Shown here piece after piece: positions 52,186 through 60,943 of a stretch of 64,000 bases of DNA (position 1 is its first letter; every line of letters starts with the position of its first letter). The position numbers and the translations under genes were made by a program. The notes beneath the pieces were generated by a model that saw only the letters and a list, made by a program, of their open reading frames with translations, did not search any database and had not been told where the DNA came from. Origin of the DNA: Sphingomonas guangdongensis (GTDB lineage: Bacteria > Pseudomonadota > Alphaproteobacteria > Sphingomonadales > Sphingomonadaceae); NCBI RefSeq assembly GCF_900199185.1, contig NZ_OBMI01000002.1:1-64000 (forward strand). The letters are read 5' to 3'.

Positions 52186-54302
52186 CCATCATTCTCGCCC
52201 TCGCCGCGCAAGCCGCGGCTCCCCTGTCCGTCGACACCGACCGGCCCGCCATTATCGTCACCGGACGCCAGCTTGAGGCGGCGCCCGACGTCGCCGGTCG
52301 GCTCGGCCTCACCAACCGAGAGACCCCGGCGATCATCGACGTGGTCACGCAGGAGGATTTTCAGAACCAAGGCGTGCGGAGCGCGATCGAGGCGATGAAC
52401 GCCGCGCCTGGTGTCACCTCCGGCAACTTGCCGGGCTCGATCGGCTCCGTCTCGCTGCGCGGCTTCACCCGCGCGGTGAACTACCTCCATGACGGCGTCC
52501 GCATGGCCAACTCGGACGTGGGGGTGCGCGACTGGGACGCGTGGATGTTCGAGCGGATCGAGGTGATCAAAGGACCGGCCTCCGTCACCTCGGGCGACGG
52601 TGCGCTCGCCGGCGCGATCAACTTCGTGCCGCGCCGACCGCGGCTGGGTGCAACGGGCGGCGAGGCGCTGGCGAGCTACGGCAGCTTCGGCACCGGGCGT
52701 CTCGCGCTCGACCTCAACGTGCCGCTCGGCGCGGCAGCGGCCCTGCGGGGCGACGTCGCCGTGTCGCGCTCGTCGGGCTGGATCGACGACACCGACAGCC
52801 GCACGCTCGCCGCTTCGGGATCCGTCTTCCTCCAGCCGACCGCGCGCTGGTCGATGACCCTCTCGGCCGACTGGTTTCAGGACGATTTCGACACCGCCTA
52901 CTTCGGCACGCCGGTCGTGTCGCGCGCCGTCGCCCGCGATCCGTCGAACGCCGTTGGCGGCAGCGCCGGACTGGTGCTCGACCGCGCGATGCGCCGGGTC
53001 AACTTTGACGTGACCGACGCGAATCTGGGTTCCGATACGCTGTGGCTTCGCGCGCGCGGCACCTTCCAGGCCGCGGATGGGGTGCAGGTCGTGAGCGACT
53101 CCAGCTTCTACGACAGCCACCGCGATTACCGTGACGCCGACGAGTACGGCTTCAACGCGGCGACCGGCGGGATCGATCGCGGGCTGACCGCGATCACCCA
53201 TGACCACCGGTTCTGGAACCAGCGCCTCCACCTCGCCGTCGATCGCCCGATTGCGGGCCTGCGCAACCGCGTCACGATCGGCGCGGAGTTCGGCCACACC
53301 GACTTCTTCACCACACGACGCTTCGGCAGCACTCCCTCTATTGATCCGTTCAGGCCCGTCCGGGGCACTTTCCCCGCGGACACCCCGGCGAGTTTCGCGA
53401 CGCGGCAGGACGTGACCGCCGACGTCGACCAGCTCGCCGTCTTCGCGGAGGAGGCGCTGAACCTTTCGGACGCATGGCTGCTGGTCGGCGGCCTGCGCTA
53501 CGACCATGTTGCGCTCAATCGACGGGTGGCGACCGTCACCACCGGCGCGGTCCAGCGCTATGGTCGGCGCTACGATCCGCTCTCCTGGCGCGTCGGCAGC
53601 GTCTACAGCCTCACCCCCGCGACCCAGGTATTCGCGCAGTACACGCGGGCGGTGACCCCGGTCGGCGGGCTATTGTTCCTCAGCGCTGCCAACGCCGCCT
53701 TCGACCAGACCACTGGCCGGTCGTACGAAGTGGGGATCAAGACCTCGCTGGTGGGCGGCGGCGTGGAGCTGACCGCGTCGCTGTTCGACATCCGCCAGGA
53801 CGACATCATCACCCGCGACCCGACCAATCCGGCGTTGTCGGTGCAGGGCGGCGACCTGCGATCGCGCGGGGGAGAGGTGTCGCTCAGCCTGCCGGTCACG
53901 CGCGCGCTGCGCGTCGCCGCCAGCGGCACGCTGCTCGACGCCGCCTATGGCACGCTGGTCGAGGCGGGTGGGGTGAGCCGCGCCGGCAACCGACCACCCA
54001 ACGTGCCAGAGCGCGTCGCCGATCTGGTCGTGACCTACGCGCCCGCAATGCTGCCCGTCACGCTCACCGCGAGCGCCAGGCACAACGGCGATTTCTACAC
54101 GTCGAACGCCAACACGGTGCGGGTGAACGCCTACACCACCTTCGATGCTGCGATCGCCTGGCGGGCCTCATTCGGTACAGTGACGCTCCGCGGGCGCAAC
54201 CTGTCGGACGCCTTTTACGCCGACTGGTCAGGCTATGCCGCAGGTCTGGTGTTCGTCGGTGCACCGCGCAGTGTGGAGCTCTCGCTTACCAGGCGGTTCT
54301 GA
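52182..54302 (+). CDS. TonB-dependent receptor (third), siderophore or metal type
   Basis: 706 residues, the size of siderophore receptors and much shorter than the two carbohydrate-type receptors in this window. Short signal-like start MTIILALAAQAAAPL, then plug with VVTQEDFQNQGVRSAIEAMNAAPGV, VSLRGFTRAVNYLHDGVRMA and RIEVIKGPASVTSGDGALAGAINFVPRRP. The barrel ends RSVELSLTRRF. ATG 52182 overlaps the PepSY stop by 4 nt and has AAGGA 7-11 nt upstream. The partners indicate import of a ferric siderophore or a copper chelate. The frame is open far upstream but that stretch overlies the two preceding genes. Confidence 0.92.
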   Translation: MTIILALAAQAAAPLSVDTDRPAIIVTGRQLEAAPDVAGRLGLTNRETPAIIDVVTQEDFQNQGVRSAIEAMNAAPGVTSGNLPGSIGSVSLRGFTRAVNYLHDGVRMANSDVGVRDWDAWMFERIEVIKGPASVTSGDGALAGAINFVPRRPRLGATGGEALASYGSFGTGRLALDLNVPLGAAAALRGDVAVSRSSGWIDDTDSRTLAASGSVFLQPTARWSMTLSADWFQDDFDTAYFGTPVVSRAVARDPSNAVGGSAGLVLDRAMRRVNFDVTDANLGSDTLWLRARGTFQAADGVQVVSDSSFYDSHRDYRDADEYGFNAATGGIDRGLTAITHDHRFWNQRLHLAVDRPIAGLRNRVTIGAEFGHTDFFTTRRFGSTPSIDPFRPVRGTFPADTPASFATRQDVTADVDQLAVFAEEALNLSDAWLLVGGLRYDHVALNRRVATVTTGAVQRYGRRYDPLSWRVGSVYSLTPATQVFAQYTRAVTPVGGLLFLSAANAAFDQTTGRSYEVGIKTSLVGGGVELTASLFDIRQDDIITRDPTNPALSVQGGDLRSRGGEVSLSLPVTRALRVAASGTLLDAAYGTLVEAGGVSRAGNRPPNVPERVADLVVTYAPAMLPVTLTASARHNGDFYTSNANTVRVNAYTTFDAAIAWRASFGTVTLRGRNLSDAFYADWSGYAAGLVFVGAPRSVELSLTRRF

Positions 54303-54371
54303 CGTGCGGCCCGCCCTTCACAGCACGCCTGCGCTGCCTAGATAACGCGCTCACTGACGGGACCTTCGCAC

Positions 54372-55379
54372 ATGGCACTGACCGACCTTCTGCCCGGCAA
54401 ACTCGGCTTCGGCACCGCTCCGCTCGGCAACATGTTTCGCGACATCCCGGAAGCTGAGGGCCTGGCGACCGTTGAGGCGGCGTGGGCGGACGGCATCCGC
54501 TATTATGAAACCGCGCCCTTCTACGGTGCGGGTCTCGCCGAGCTGCGCCTGGGCGAGGCGCTCGCCGGCCGCCCGCGCGACGACTACGTCATCAGCACCA
54601 AGGTCGGCCGACTGATCCTCGACGAGCTGGAGGACGTTTCCGCGCGCGAGCAGGGCGAGAAGGCGGGTGTGTTCGCGCACGGCCGCGCCAACAAGGTCGT
54701 CAACGACTATGGCTATGACGCGACGCTGCGCTCGATCGACGACAGCCTTCGCCGGCTGCGCACCGATCGGGTCGAGATCGTGTTCGTCCACGACCTCGCC
54801 CGAGACTTCTGGGGCGACGGGTGGATCGCACGGTTCGAGGAGGCGCGCACCGGCGCGTTCCGCGCGCTCGACCGGCTGCGTGACGAGGGCCTGATCAAGG
54901 GCTGGGGCCTGGGCGTCAACCTGTGCGAGCCGATCGAGACCATCCTGGACCTGAAGGAGCCGCGCCCCGACGTGTTCCTGCTCGCCGGGCGCTACACGCT
55001 GCTCGACCACGCCCGCGCGCTCCAGCGGGTCATGCCCGCGGCGGCCGAGCGCGGGATCGGGATCGTCGTCGGCGGGCCCTACAGCTCGGGCGCGCTCGTC
55101 GGCGGGCCGAACTTCGAGTACGCCCCCGCCTCGCCGAAGATTCTTGACCGCGTCGCACAGATAAAGGTGATCGCCGACCGCCATGGAGTAAGCATGAAGG
55201 CGGCCGGGTTGCACTTCGCGCTCGCCAACCCGGCGGTCGTCGCGGTCATCCCGGGCGCCAGCCGACCCGATCGCCTGGCGGAGGATCGCGCGGCGGTGGA
55301 GGCGACCGTTCCCGCCGGCTTCTGGCAGGAGCTGCGCGAAGCTGGCCTGGTCGATCCCGCGGCGCCGCTGCCGTCCTGA
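54372..55379 (+). CDS. Aldo/keto reductase, D-threo-aldose 1-dehydrogenase/L-fucose dehydrogenase-like
   Basis: 335 residues. GFGTAPLGNMFRDI at the N-terminus, the catalytic Asp/Tyr of GIRYYETAPFYGAGLAE, Lys in ISTKVGRLI, and His in VEIVFVHDLARDF give the AKR tetrad (Asp replaced by Glu in YYETAPFYG as in this subgroup). The C-terminal cofactor region is VIPGASRPDRLAED. Relatives oxidise L-fucose or D-arabinose to the lactone with NAD(P). Nearby enzymes for lactone and aldonate use make a sugar oxidation role plausible. It converges on the alpha-galactosidase with 9 bp between stops. Confidence 0.87.
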   Translation: MALTDLLPGKLGFGTAPLGNMFRDIPEAEGLATVEAAWADGIRYYETAPFYGAGLAELRLGEALAGRPRDDYVISTKVGRLILDELEDVSAREQGEKAGVFAHGRANKVVNDYGYDATLRSIDDSLRRLRTDRVEIVFVHDLARDFWGDGWIARFEEARTGAFRALDRLRDEGLIKGWGLGVNLCEPIETILDLKEPRPDVFLLAGRYTLLDHARALQRVMPAAAERGIGIVVGGPYSSGALVGGPNFEYAPASPKILDRVAQIKVIADRHGVSMKAAGLHFALANPAVVAVIPGASRPDRLAEDRAAVEATVPAGFWQELREAGLVDPAAPLPS

Positions 55380-55388
55380 CAGGGGTGC

Positions 55389-57326
55389 TCAGCGGCGCAG
55401 TGCCGCGTCGCCCCAGGTGACCGGCAGCGTGTCGGTACTGCCGGACGTGGTCCGCGCGACCAGCTCGACGATCCGGGCACCCGCGACGCTCAGGTCGAAG
55501 GCGTGGCCGGTCTGGCCGTGGCGCAGTGCCGGGCTGCTGCCGATCAGCCGGCCGTCGGCATAGACCTGGAAGGTGACGGCGCGCGCCTTGTCGCGGGCGC
55601 TGTCGTCGACACCGACGGTGGCGGTAAAGCGGCGGTACCCCTGGTTGCGCACCTCCAGCCGCGAGTTGGCGAGGATGCCGATCCCGCCGCCGAGCGGCCG
55701 GCCGGCGATCTGGAGCAGCTGGCCGTACGGCGTGCTGTCGGCCTGCGCGCCGCCCCAGCCGGCGTAAATCGGGCGGTCGCCCGCGCCGCGGGTGCCAGCC
55801 CAGCCGAGCGAGCGGTAGATGGTCGGGTCGTGCTGCGGCACCGTCACGCCGTCGACTGCCGGGTTCACGTTGCCGGGCTGTTCCGACAGGTACAGCCCGT
55901 CGGCGAGCGTGCGCGTGCCCTTTGCGCGCAGAATCAGCGTCTGGCGCGGCTCGACGTGCAGCTTGGTCTCGCGCGTGAAGCTGGTCGCGCGCCCGCTCCA
56001 CAGGTCGGTCAGCGTGACCGGCGCGTCATCGGCGAAGCGGAGCAGGCCGGCGGCGAAGTTGACGTCGATCGCCTCCGCGCCACGGTTGAACACCGCGACC
56101 CCCTTCTCCCCCGATGCCAGCGTCTTGACGAAGATCTGCAGGTCATCGCTGTCGAACGCGATCACCGCCTGGTGCCCGGCCGGGTCCTGGTTGAGCGCGA
56201 TGATCCGCTCGTTGCCGAACAGCTCCATCAGCGCCGGCGGCGCGCTGCGCAGGTCCGTACCCATCAGCAGCGGCGCGTTGATGATCGCCCACAATGCGAA
56301 GTGGGACCGCGCCTGCTCCAGATGGGCCGCGTCGAAATCGCCTGCGCCTATGTAGAGCATGTCCGGGTCGTTCCACGATCCGGGATGCGCGTAGAGCGCG
56401 CGCTTCGCCGCGCTGTCGAAATTGGCGAGCATCCGCCCCCAGGAGGGCGTCAGGTCGTCGCTGGTGCGCGACACGTTGCCCAGATCCTTGCCCCACGCGC
56501 GGACGTTCGCCGACCCCCACAGGCACAGCGACAGGATCCAGTCGCCGTCGGGGTTGCTCCGGGTCAGCGCCTGGTTGACCTGGTCGAACATGGTGCGGAC
56601 CGCGGCGATGTCGGTCCGCATGACCTCCTTCAGGTCAACGGTGGGGGCGAGCGCGCGGAACTCGCCCGAGCGCACCCGCTCGGCATCGGCTCCGAAGGCA
56701 CGGATGCCGCAGCCGTCGATCTTGATGTAGTCGAAGCCCCAGTCGCGGAAGAACAGGTCGATGTCGCGATCGATATGGCCGTACAGCCCGACCTCGCGCT
56801 CCTGGACGCTGCCCTGCGGCAGGTTGACGCGGTCGGTGGCGTAGGCCTGCGAACAGATGTTGCGGCCCAGGTCGGAGTAGATACCGGCCTTCAGCCCCAT
56901 CGCATGAAGCCGGTCGGTCAGCGGGCGGAAGCTGTTGCCGCCCGGCGCCGTCGCGGCCGAGGGGAAGCGGTCCGGCCGGACGAGGATGCGACCGTCGCCG
57001 AGCCGCCGTTTGAGCCACCAGCCGTCGTCCAGGTTGAGGTAGCGGTAGCCCTTGGCCGCGAGCCCGCTGGCGACCATGCGCTCGGCCGAGCCGATGATCT
57101 TCGCCTCGTCGATGTCGGTGTTGAACGCGTTCCAGCTATTCCATCCCATCGGCGGCAGCGCGGCGCGCCCGCGGGTGTAGGCGCTCCAGCGCGCGGTCGG
57201 GGCGAGCGGATCGGCGCTGGCCGCCGGGCGGGCGGCATTCTGCGCGGCACCGGGCGCCTGCAGGCCGAGTGCCGCCGCGGCGAGCAGGGCGCTGCGCCAC
57301 CAGCGCGAAGGACGATCATGGCGCAT
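55389..57326 (-). CDS. Exported GH27 alpha-galactosidase with C-terminal NPCBM-like domain
   Basis: 645 residues: signal peptide 1-28, then the GH27 barrel. PPMGWNSWNAFNTDIDE and LNLDDGWW open the family domain, the nucleophile is Asp204 in DYIKIDGCG, the acid/base Asp lies in the VSRTSDDLTPSW stretch, and WNDPDMLYIG follows. A beta domain continues to about 480, and the last 150 residues (YAGWGGAQADSTPYGQLLQI ... GVDDSARDKARAVTFQVYADG) form an NPCBM-type carbohydrate-binding module. It should remove terminal alpha-galactose (or, in some members, N-acetylgalactosamine or beta-arabinopyranose) in the periplasm. GGGGAG lies 9-14 nt before ATG 57326. Downstream of the beta-helix gene, 70 bp on, same strand. 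Confidence 0.92.
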   Translation of the reverse strand: MRHDRPSRWWRSALLAAAALGLQAPGAAQNAARPAASADPLAPTARWSAYTRGRAALPPMGWNSWNAFNTDIDEAKIIGSAERMVASGLAAKGYRYLNLDDGWWLKRRLGDGRILVRPDRFPSAATAPGGNSFRPLTDRLHAMGLKAGIYSDLGRNICSQAYATDRVNLPQGSVQEREVGLYGHIDRDIDLFFRDWGFDYIKIDGCGIRAFGADAERVRSGEFRALAPTVDLKEVMRTDIAAVRTMFDQVNQALTRSNPDGDWILSLCLWGSANVRAWGKDLGNVSRTSDDLTPSWGRMLANFDSAAKRALYAHPGSWNDPDMLYIGAGDFDAAHLEQARSHFALWAIINAPLLMGTDLRSAPPALMELFGNERIIALNQDPAGHQAVIAFDSDDLQIFVKTLASGEKGVAVFNRGAEAIDVNFAAGLLRFADDAPVTLTDLWSGRATSFTRETKLHVEPRQTLILRAKGTRTLADGLYLSEQPGNVNPAVDGVTVPQHDPTIYRSLGWAGTRGAGDRPIYAGWGGAQADSTPYGQLLQIAGRPLGGGIGILANSRLEVRNQGYRRFTATVGVDDSARDKARAVTFQVYADGRLIGSSPALRHGQTGHAFDLSVAGARIVELVARTTSGSTDTLPVTWGDAALRR

Positions 57327-57396
57327 CAGGCAAGCTCCCCCGCTCTTTCCGGCACCTTCGCCGATCCGCGCGGTGCCGTCCACCGGGCGGCAGCGG

Positions 57397-60396
57397 TCAG
57401 ATTGGCACCGAGTAGAGCGCGTGGTGGGCCAAAATGAACAGCGTGCGCCCATCCGCCCCGCCGATCAGCAGCTGGAGAGGGCGCTCGGGCACGTCGATCC
57501 GGCGGATTTCCTTGCCGTCCTTGTCGTACACCCAGACTTGGCCGTTTGCGACGTAGAGCGTGCCGTCGCGGCCGCGCGCGACGCTCTCTCCGCCGCGGGG
57601 TGCGACGACGCGCAGGTCGGAGAGCGCGCCGCTCGCCGCCACCCGGCCGCTGTAGGTCAGGTTTTCCGACGCGTTGGACAGCCATACGCGCTCGCCCGAA
57701 CGCGCGGTGACCAGGCCGTAGCTGTCGAGCGTGTCCGACCAGCGCCAGCCCTGGTGATCGTCGGGCCCCTGGTTCCACACCCGGAAGGCGGGGATCGCGA
57801 CCGATCCGTCGGGCGACAGGTACGCGCGCGACTTCGGCTCGCCCATCTTGCTGGTGAAGAAGTCGGAGAGCGGCGGATACTGGTAGGTGCGCTGGTCGAT
57901 GCGGTCGGCAAATTCGCCGTTCGCCCAGACGTTAACGGGCAGCGCGACCGCGGCACCGGCGCGCGGAGCGCCCGCGTCGATCACGCGGACGTCGTCGGGC
58001 TCCTTCGGATCGATGCTGAAGACGGTTCCGTCGCGCCCGGCCGAGGACAGGACCAGCAGCCGGCCCGAGCGGTCGACCGCCAGGTTGACCGGGTCGAGCG
58101 TCGCCTGGCTGACGGTGGTCAGGCCTTCGGTGCTCGACCAGCCGTGGATCCGCTGGTGAAAGCGGTCGACGAAGTAGAGCTTGCCGTCCCGGTCCACCGC
58201 GCCGCCCGCGACCGAGTAGAAGCCGTCGGCCAGCTTGGTGACTCCGGCGGTGACCGGCAGCGGTGCGGGCGTTGCGGCGCGCGGGGTGGCGGCGGGCACG
58301 TCGAGCTTCGCGAACTCGCGCTCGCGCACTTCCTGTCCGGTGGTCAGGTCCTTGATTGCATTTTCGAACGGATACTTGCTCGCGCGGACGTACGTGCCGC
58401 AGCCTTCCGTATCGCAGTGGGCGTAGGCGCTCTCGGCATTGATGTGGACATTGCGGAAGCGGATGTCGCCCGAATTCACCAGCCGCACCGCCGTATCCAT
58501 CGGCTTGGCCGTGCGGGTCACGCGGTAGCCGTGGTAGTTGGCGAACAGGATGTTGCGGCTGTTGTGGAACTCGGTGGAGACGGCATAGACGCCGTCGCGC
58601 ACCTCCTGCTCGGTCTGCGGCGCCAGGAACTCCCAGTTTTCAACGTTGCGCAGCACGATCTCGTTCTTGAAATGATGCTCGGCCGACAATTCGTAGACGT
58701 GGCCAGGCGTCTTGGTGTCGGTGACGTAGAAGCCGGTGTGCGCCAGCCCGTTGGGCGTCCAGATCGCGTTAAACGTGCCGCCGCCGTTGTCGGTGACCCA
58801 GATGCTCGCCTGCTGCCCGTCCCAGCGGGACTCCGGCTCGATCCCGCCGCCGGTCGCCTTGCCGTTCACGTAGACGACGGGACCGTGGATGCGGACGTCG
58901 TTGATCATCGACTGCTCGCCCGCGCGCCAGATGATGTTGGACGCGCGCGGGTTCACGCCGCCGGCATAGAGCCCCAGGCCGTAGACGATCGCGGCGCCGC
59001 CCTTGGCGCTCTCGATCATGCCGCGCGCGCCGCCCACGCCTGCGAAGCGCGGCGCGTTCTCGGGCAGGTAGAGCTGGGTCTGGTTGGGGTGGAGCGAGAT
59101 CAGCACGCTGTCGGGCCGGAGCTTCAGCGTGTCGGTGATCCGGTAGCGGCCGGTCGGCAGGTAGACGACGCGGTTCCGATCGATCGCGCGCTGCAGCGCG
59201 GCGGTGTCGTCGCTCTGGTCGTCCCCCTTGGCGCCGAGCGCGCGGGCGTTCGCCCACTCGCTGACGGGGGGCAGCAGCGGCAGCGCCGGGGCGACCCGCG
59301 GCGGCGCGGAGGGCAGCGGCGTGATGGTGACGTCGGTCGCGGTGCGACCCATCTCCCCAATCGCCGGCACCTTCAGCCCGTGCGAGAAGTCGGCGACCCG
59401 CCAGGCCGCACCCTGGCCGGGGATGGTGCGTCCGCTCTCGCGAAAGCGCGCGAACACCGGCGTGTTGACGCCGACCGCGTTGTCGAAGCCGACCTGGGTG
59501 AAGACGCTCTGCTCGCTGGAGATGAGCACCCCGGCGCGGCTCACATTCTCGAAGCGGACGTTCTTGCCCCACAGCGAATCGGAGTAGCCGCGGTCGATCT
59601 CGATCCCGACCGGCGTGTCGCGGATCGCGACGTTGACCAGCGTCAGGTCAACCTCGTGCTCGCGGATCGCTGCCTCGCGCTGGCCGGAGAACTCCGAATC
59701 GATCAGCGTGAACTGCCACGCGGGCGAGGTCTTCTCCGTCACGATGCCGTAGCGGCCACCGAAGAAGCGCAGGTTGTCCGCCTCGTTTCCGGCCTGATAG
59801 ATGCCGGCGAAGCCCGATCCCAGGCGAAAGTCGACGTGGCGCAGAAAGCCGTGCTGCGCGACGCGGAAGCGCACCGCCACCGCGCCCGCGTTGCCGTCGC
59901 CGATCTCGAAGTCGACGTTGGCGAGCGCCGAGTAGAAGGTGGTCGACGTCGCATCGAAGATCGCGTCGTTCGCGGGCACGCTGGTGGGCGGCGGCACCGG
60001 CGGCTTGCCCGCGCGGTACTGGTCCTCCCCCGAGAAGCTCAGCATCGCGCCGATGCCCCGCCCGAAGCCCGGCGTGTTGTCGCCGAGCAGGATCACCGGC
60101 CGGGTCGGGCCCACGCCGAACAGGCGGACACCCGAGCGCAGGAATATGGTGCGCGAGATGCGGTACCGGCCCGAGGGCAGGAAGACGACGCCGCCGCCAC
60201 CGCGCTGACGGTCGGCCGCGACCGCGTCGATCGCCTGCTGGAGGGCGGCGGTGTCATCCGCGCGACCGTCGCCGACGGCGCGCACGGTGACGGCGCGGGG
60301 ATCGTCGGGCGCGGTCAGGAAGACGGAGGTGGACTGGGCGAGCGCGGGGAGGGGCGCCAGGACGAGCGCAAGGCTCAGCAGGCCGAGAGGCTTCAT
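57397..60396 (-). CDS. Double pectate-lyase-like beta-helix protein fused to an SMP-30-type propeller
   Basis: 999 residues with a signal peptide (1-20). Two right-handed beta-helix halves each open with a Pectate_lyase_3 signature: VRAVGDGRADDTAALQQAID at about 36-55 and ARALGAKGDDQSDDTAALQR at about 384-403, the layout of GH55-like twin helices. Repeated turns such as VDFEIGDGNAGAVAV and NVHINAESAYAHCD follow. From about 690 on, a six-bladed SMP-30/gluconolactonase-like propeller takes over (GGAVDRDGKLYFVDRFHQR, NLAVDRSGRLLVLSSAG, LQLLIGGADGRTLFILAHH). Possible role: depolymerise a glycan and hydrolyse an aldonolactone. Catalytic residues in the helices cannot be assigned. Same strand as the LuxR gene upstream and GH27 downstream. 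Confidence 0.85.
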   Translation of the reverse strand: MKPLGLLSLALVLAPLPALAQSTSVFLTAPDDPRAVTVRAVGDGRADDTAALQQAIDAVAADRQRGGGGVVFLPSGRYRISRTIFLRSGVRLFGVGPTRPVILLGDNTPGFGRGIGAMLSFSGEDQYRAGKPPVPPPTSVPANDAIFDATSTTFYSALANVDFEIGDGNAGAVAVRFRVAQHGFLRHVDFRLGSGFAGIYQAGNEADNLRFFGGRYGIVTEKTSPAWQFTLIDSEFSGQREAAIREHEVDLTLVNVAIRDTPVGIEIDRGYSDSLWGKNVRFENVSRAGVLISSEQSVFTQVGFDNAVGVNTPVFARFRESGRTIPGQGAAWRVADFSHGLKVPAIGEMGRTATDVTITPLPSAPPRVAPALPLLPPVSEWANARALGAKGDDQSDDTAALQRAIDRNRVVYLPTGRYRITDTLKLRPDSVLISLHPNQTQLYLPENAPRFAGVGGARGMIESAKGGAAIVYGLGLYAGGVNPRASNIIWRAGEQSMINDVRIHGPVVYVNGKATGGGIEPESRWDGQQASIWVTDNGGGTFNAIWTPNGLAHTGFYVTDTKTPGHVYELSAEHHFKNEIVLRNVENWEFLAPQTEQEVRDGVYAVSTEFHNSRNILFANYHGYRVTRTAKPMDTAVRLVNSGDIRFRNVHINAESAYAHCDTEGCGTYVRASKYPFENAIKDLTTGQEVREREFAKLDVPAATPRAATPAPLPVTAGVTKLADGFYSVAGGAVDRDGKLYFVDRFHQRIHGWSSTEGLTTVSQATLDPVNLAVDRSGRLLVLSSAGRDGTVFSIDPKEPDDVRVIDAGAPRAGAAVALPVNVWANGEFADRIDQRTYQYPPLSDFFTSKMGEPKSRAYLSPDGSVAIPAFRVWNQGPDDHQGWRWSDTLDSYGLVTARSGERVWLSNASENLTYSGRVAASGALSDLRVVAPRGGESVARGRDGTLYVANGQVWVYDKDGKEIRRIDVPERPLQLLIGGADGRTLFILAHHALYSVPI

Positions 60397-60454
60397 CGGA
60401 ACAGCTCCGCTTCAACAGTGCAGGGGGCCGCGCGCATCGGCGCGGCCGCGAAGA

Positions 60455-60733
60455 TCACGCGGTGTGAAGCGCGAGCGACTGGGCCGCGATCGCCACCTGG
60501 GTGCGATTGCGGACGTTCAGCTTGCGCATCAGCGCCGTCATGTGCGCCTTCACCGTCGCCTCGGCGATGCCGAGGTCGTAGGCGATCTGCTTGTTGAGCT
60601 GGCCGGAGTGGACGCCGCGCAGGACCTTGATCTGGGTCGGCGTCAGGTGGACGGAGAGGTCGCTGTTCGGTCGCGTCGAGCCGGGCGGAGGCGCCATCGC
60701 CAGGTCTGCCGCTGTGTGACCACTTGCCATCAT
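60455..60733 (-). CDS. Stand-alone LuxR-type helix-turn-helix protein
   Basis: 92 residues, of which about 28-85 are a complete LuxR/NarL DNA-binding domain: LTPTQIKVLRGVHSGQLNKQIAYDLGIAEATVKAHMTALMRKLNVRNRTQ in order of helices. The usual N-terminal receiver or ligand domain is missing and is replaced by a 27-residue Pro/Ser-rich arm (MAPPPGSTRPNSD). No receiver remnant is visible upstream, so it is either a natural single-domain regulator or an old truncation. GGGAGAGAGG lies before ATG 60733. It precedes the beta-helix and GH27 genes on the same strand and may control them; it is divergent from gntP. Confidence 0.82.
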   Translation of the reverse strand: MMASGHTAADLAMAPPPGSTRPNSDLSVHLTPTQIKVLRGVHSGQLNKQIAYDLGIAEATVKAHMTALMRKLNVRNRTQVAIAAQSLALHTA

Positions 60734-60779
60734 CGCCTCTCTCCCTCAGCTGTTCCCGTGCCGGTTGATCCAGAATCGG

Positions 60780-60860
60780 TTGGACAGGTTTCCTTATGTC
60801 CGACTAATGTCGGCGCTTACAAGACGTATTTTGCGATTACGGCAAAAACCTGTTGGACAG
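60780..60860. promoter_or_regulatory. Repeated TTGGACAG boxes in the luxR-gntP divergent region
   Basis: TTGGACAG occurs at 60780-60787 and 60853-60860. The first is followed by TGTCC in CTTATGTCCGACTAA to form TTGGACA-N10-TGTCCGA, and ACAGGTTT at 60784-60791 is inverted as AAACCTGT at 60846-60853. These repeats fit binding by the GntR regulator encoded downstream and could form a loop between two sites. Confidence 0.45.
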
Positions 60861-60892
60861 ATAGCGTGTTCAGACACGCGAGGGAGGGGTGG

Positions 60893-60943
60893 ATGGCAAC
60901 GGCAAACGGCTCGATGCGCAAGCTGGGAGTGCACCGCTCATGA
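60893..60943 (+). CDS. Possible 16-codon leader peptide before gntP
   Basis: AGGGAGGGG at 60881-60889 precedes ATG 60893, which opens MATANGSMRKLGVHRS and stops at TGA 60941-60943, overlapping the permease ATG (60940) by 4 nt. The arrangement is like the leader at 51.0 kb. GntP has its own possible site (GGGAG at 60926-60930), so the leader may be optional. Only coding potential is shown. Confidence 0.35.
   Translation: MATANGSMRKLGVHRS

Noticed and set aside
57373..60597. Very long open frame (over 1000 codons) on the plus strand opposite the beta-helix gene
   Set aside because: It is antisense to a protein with a signal peptide and clear domains, has Arg/Ala/Gly-rich composition without motifs, and reflects the high GC at third positions.
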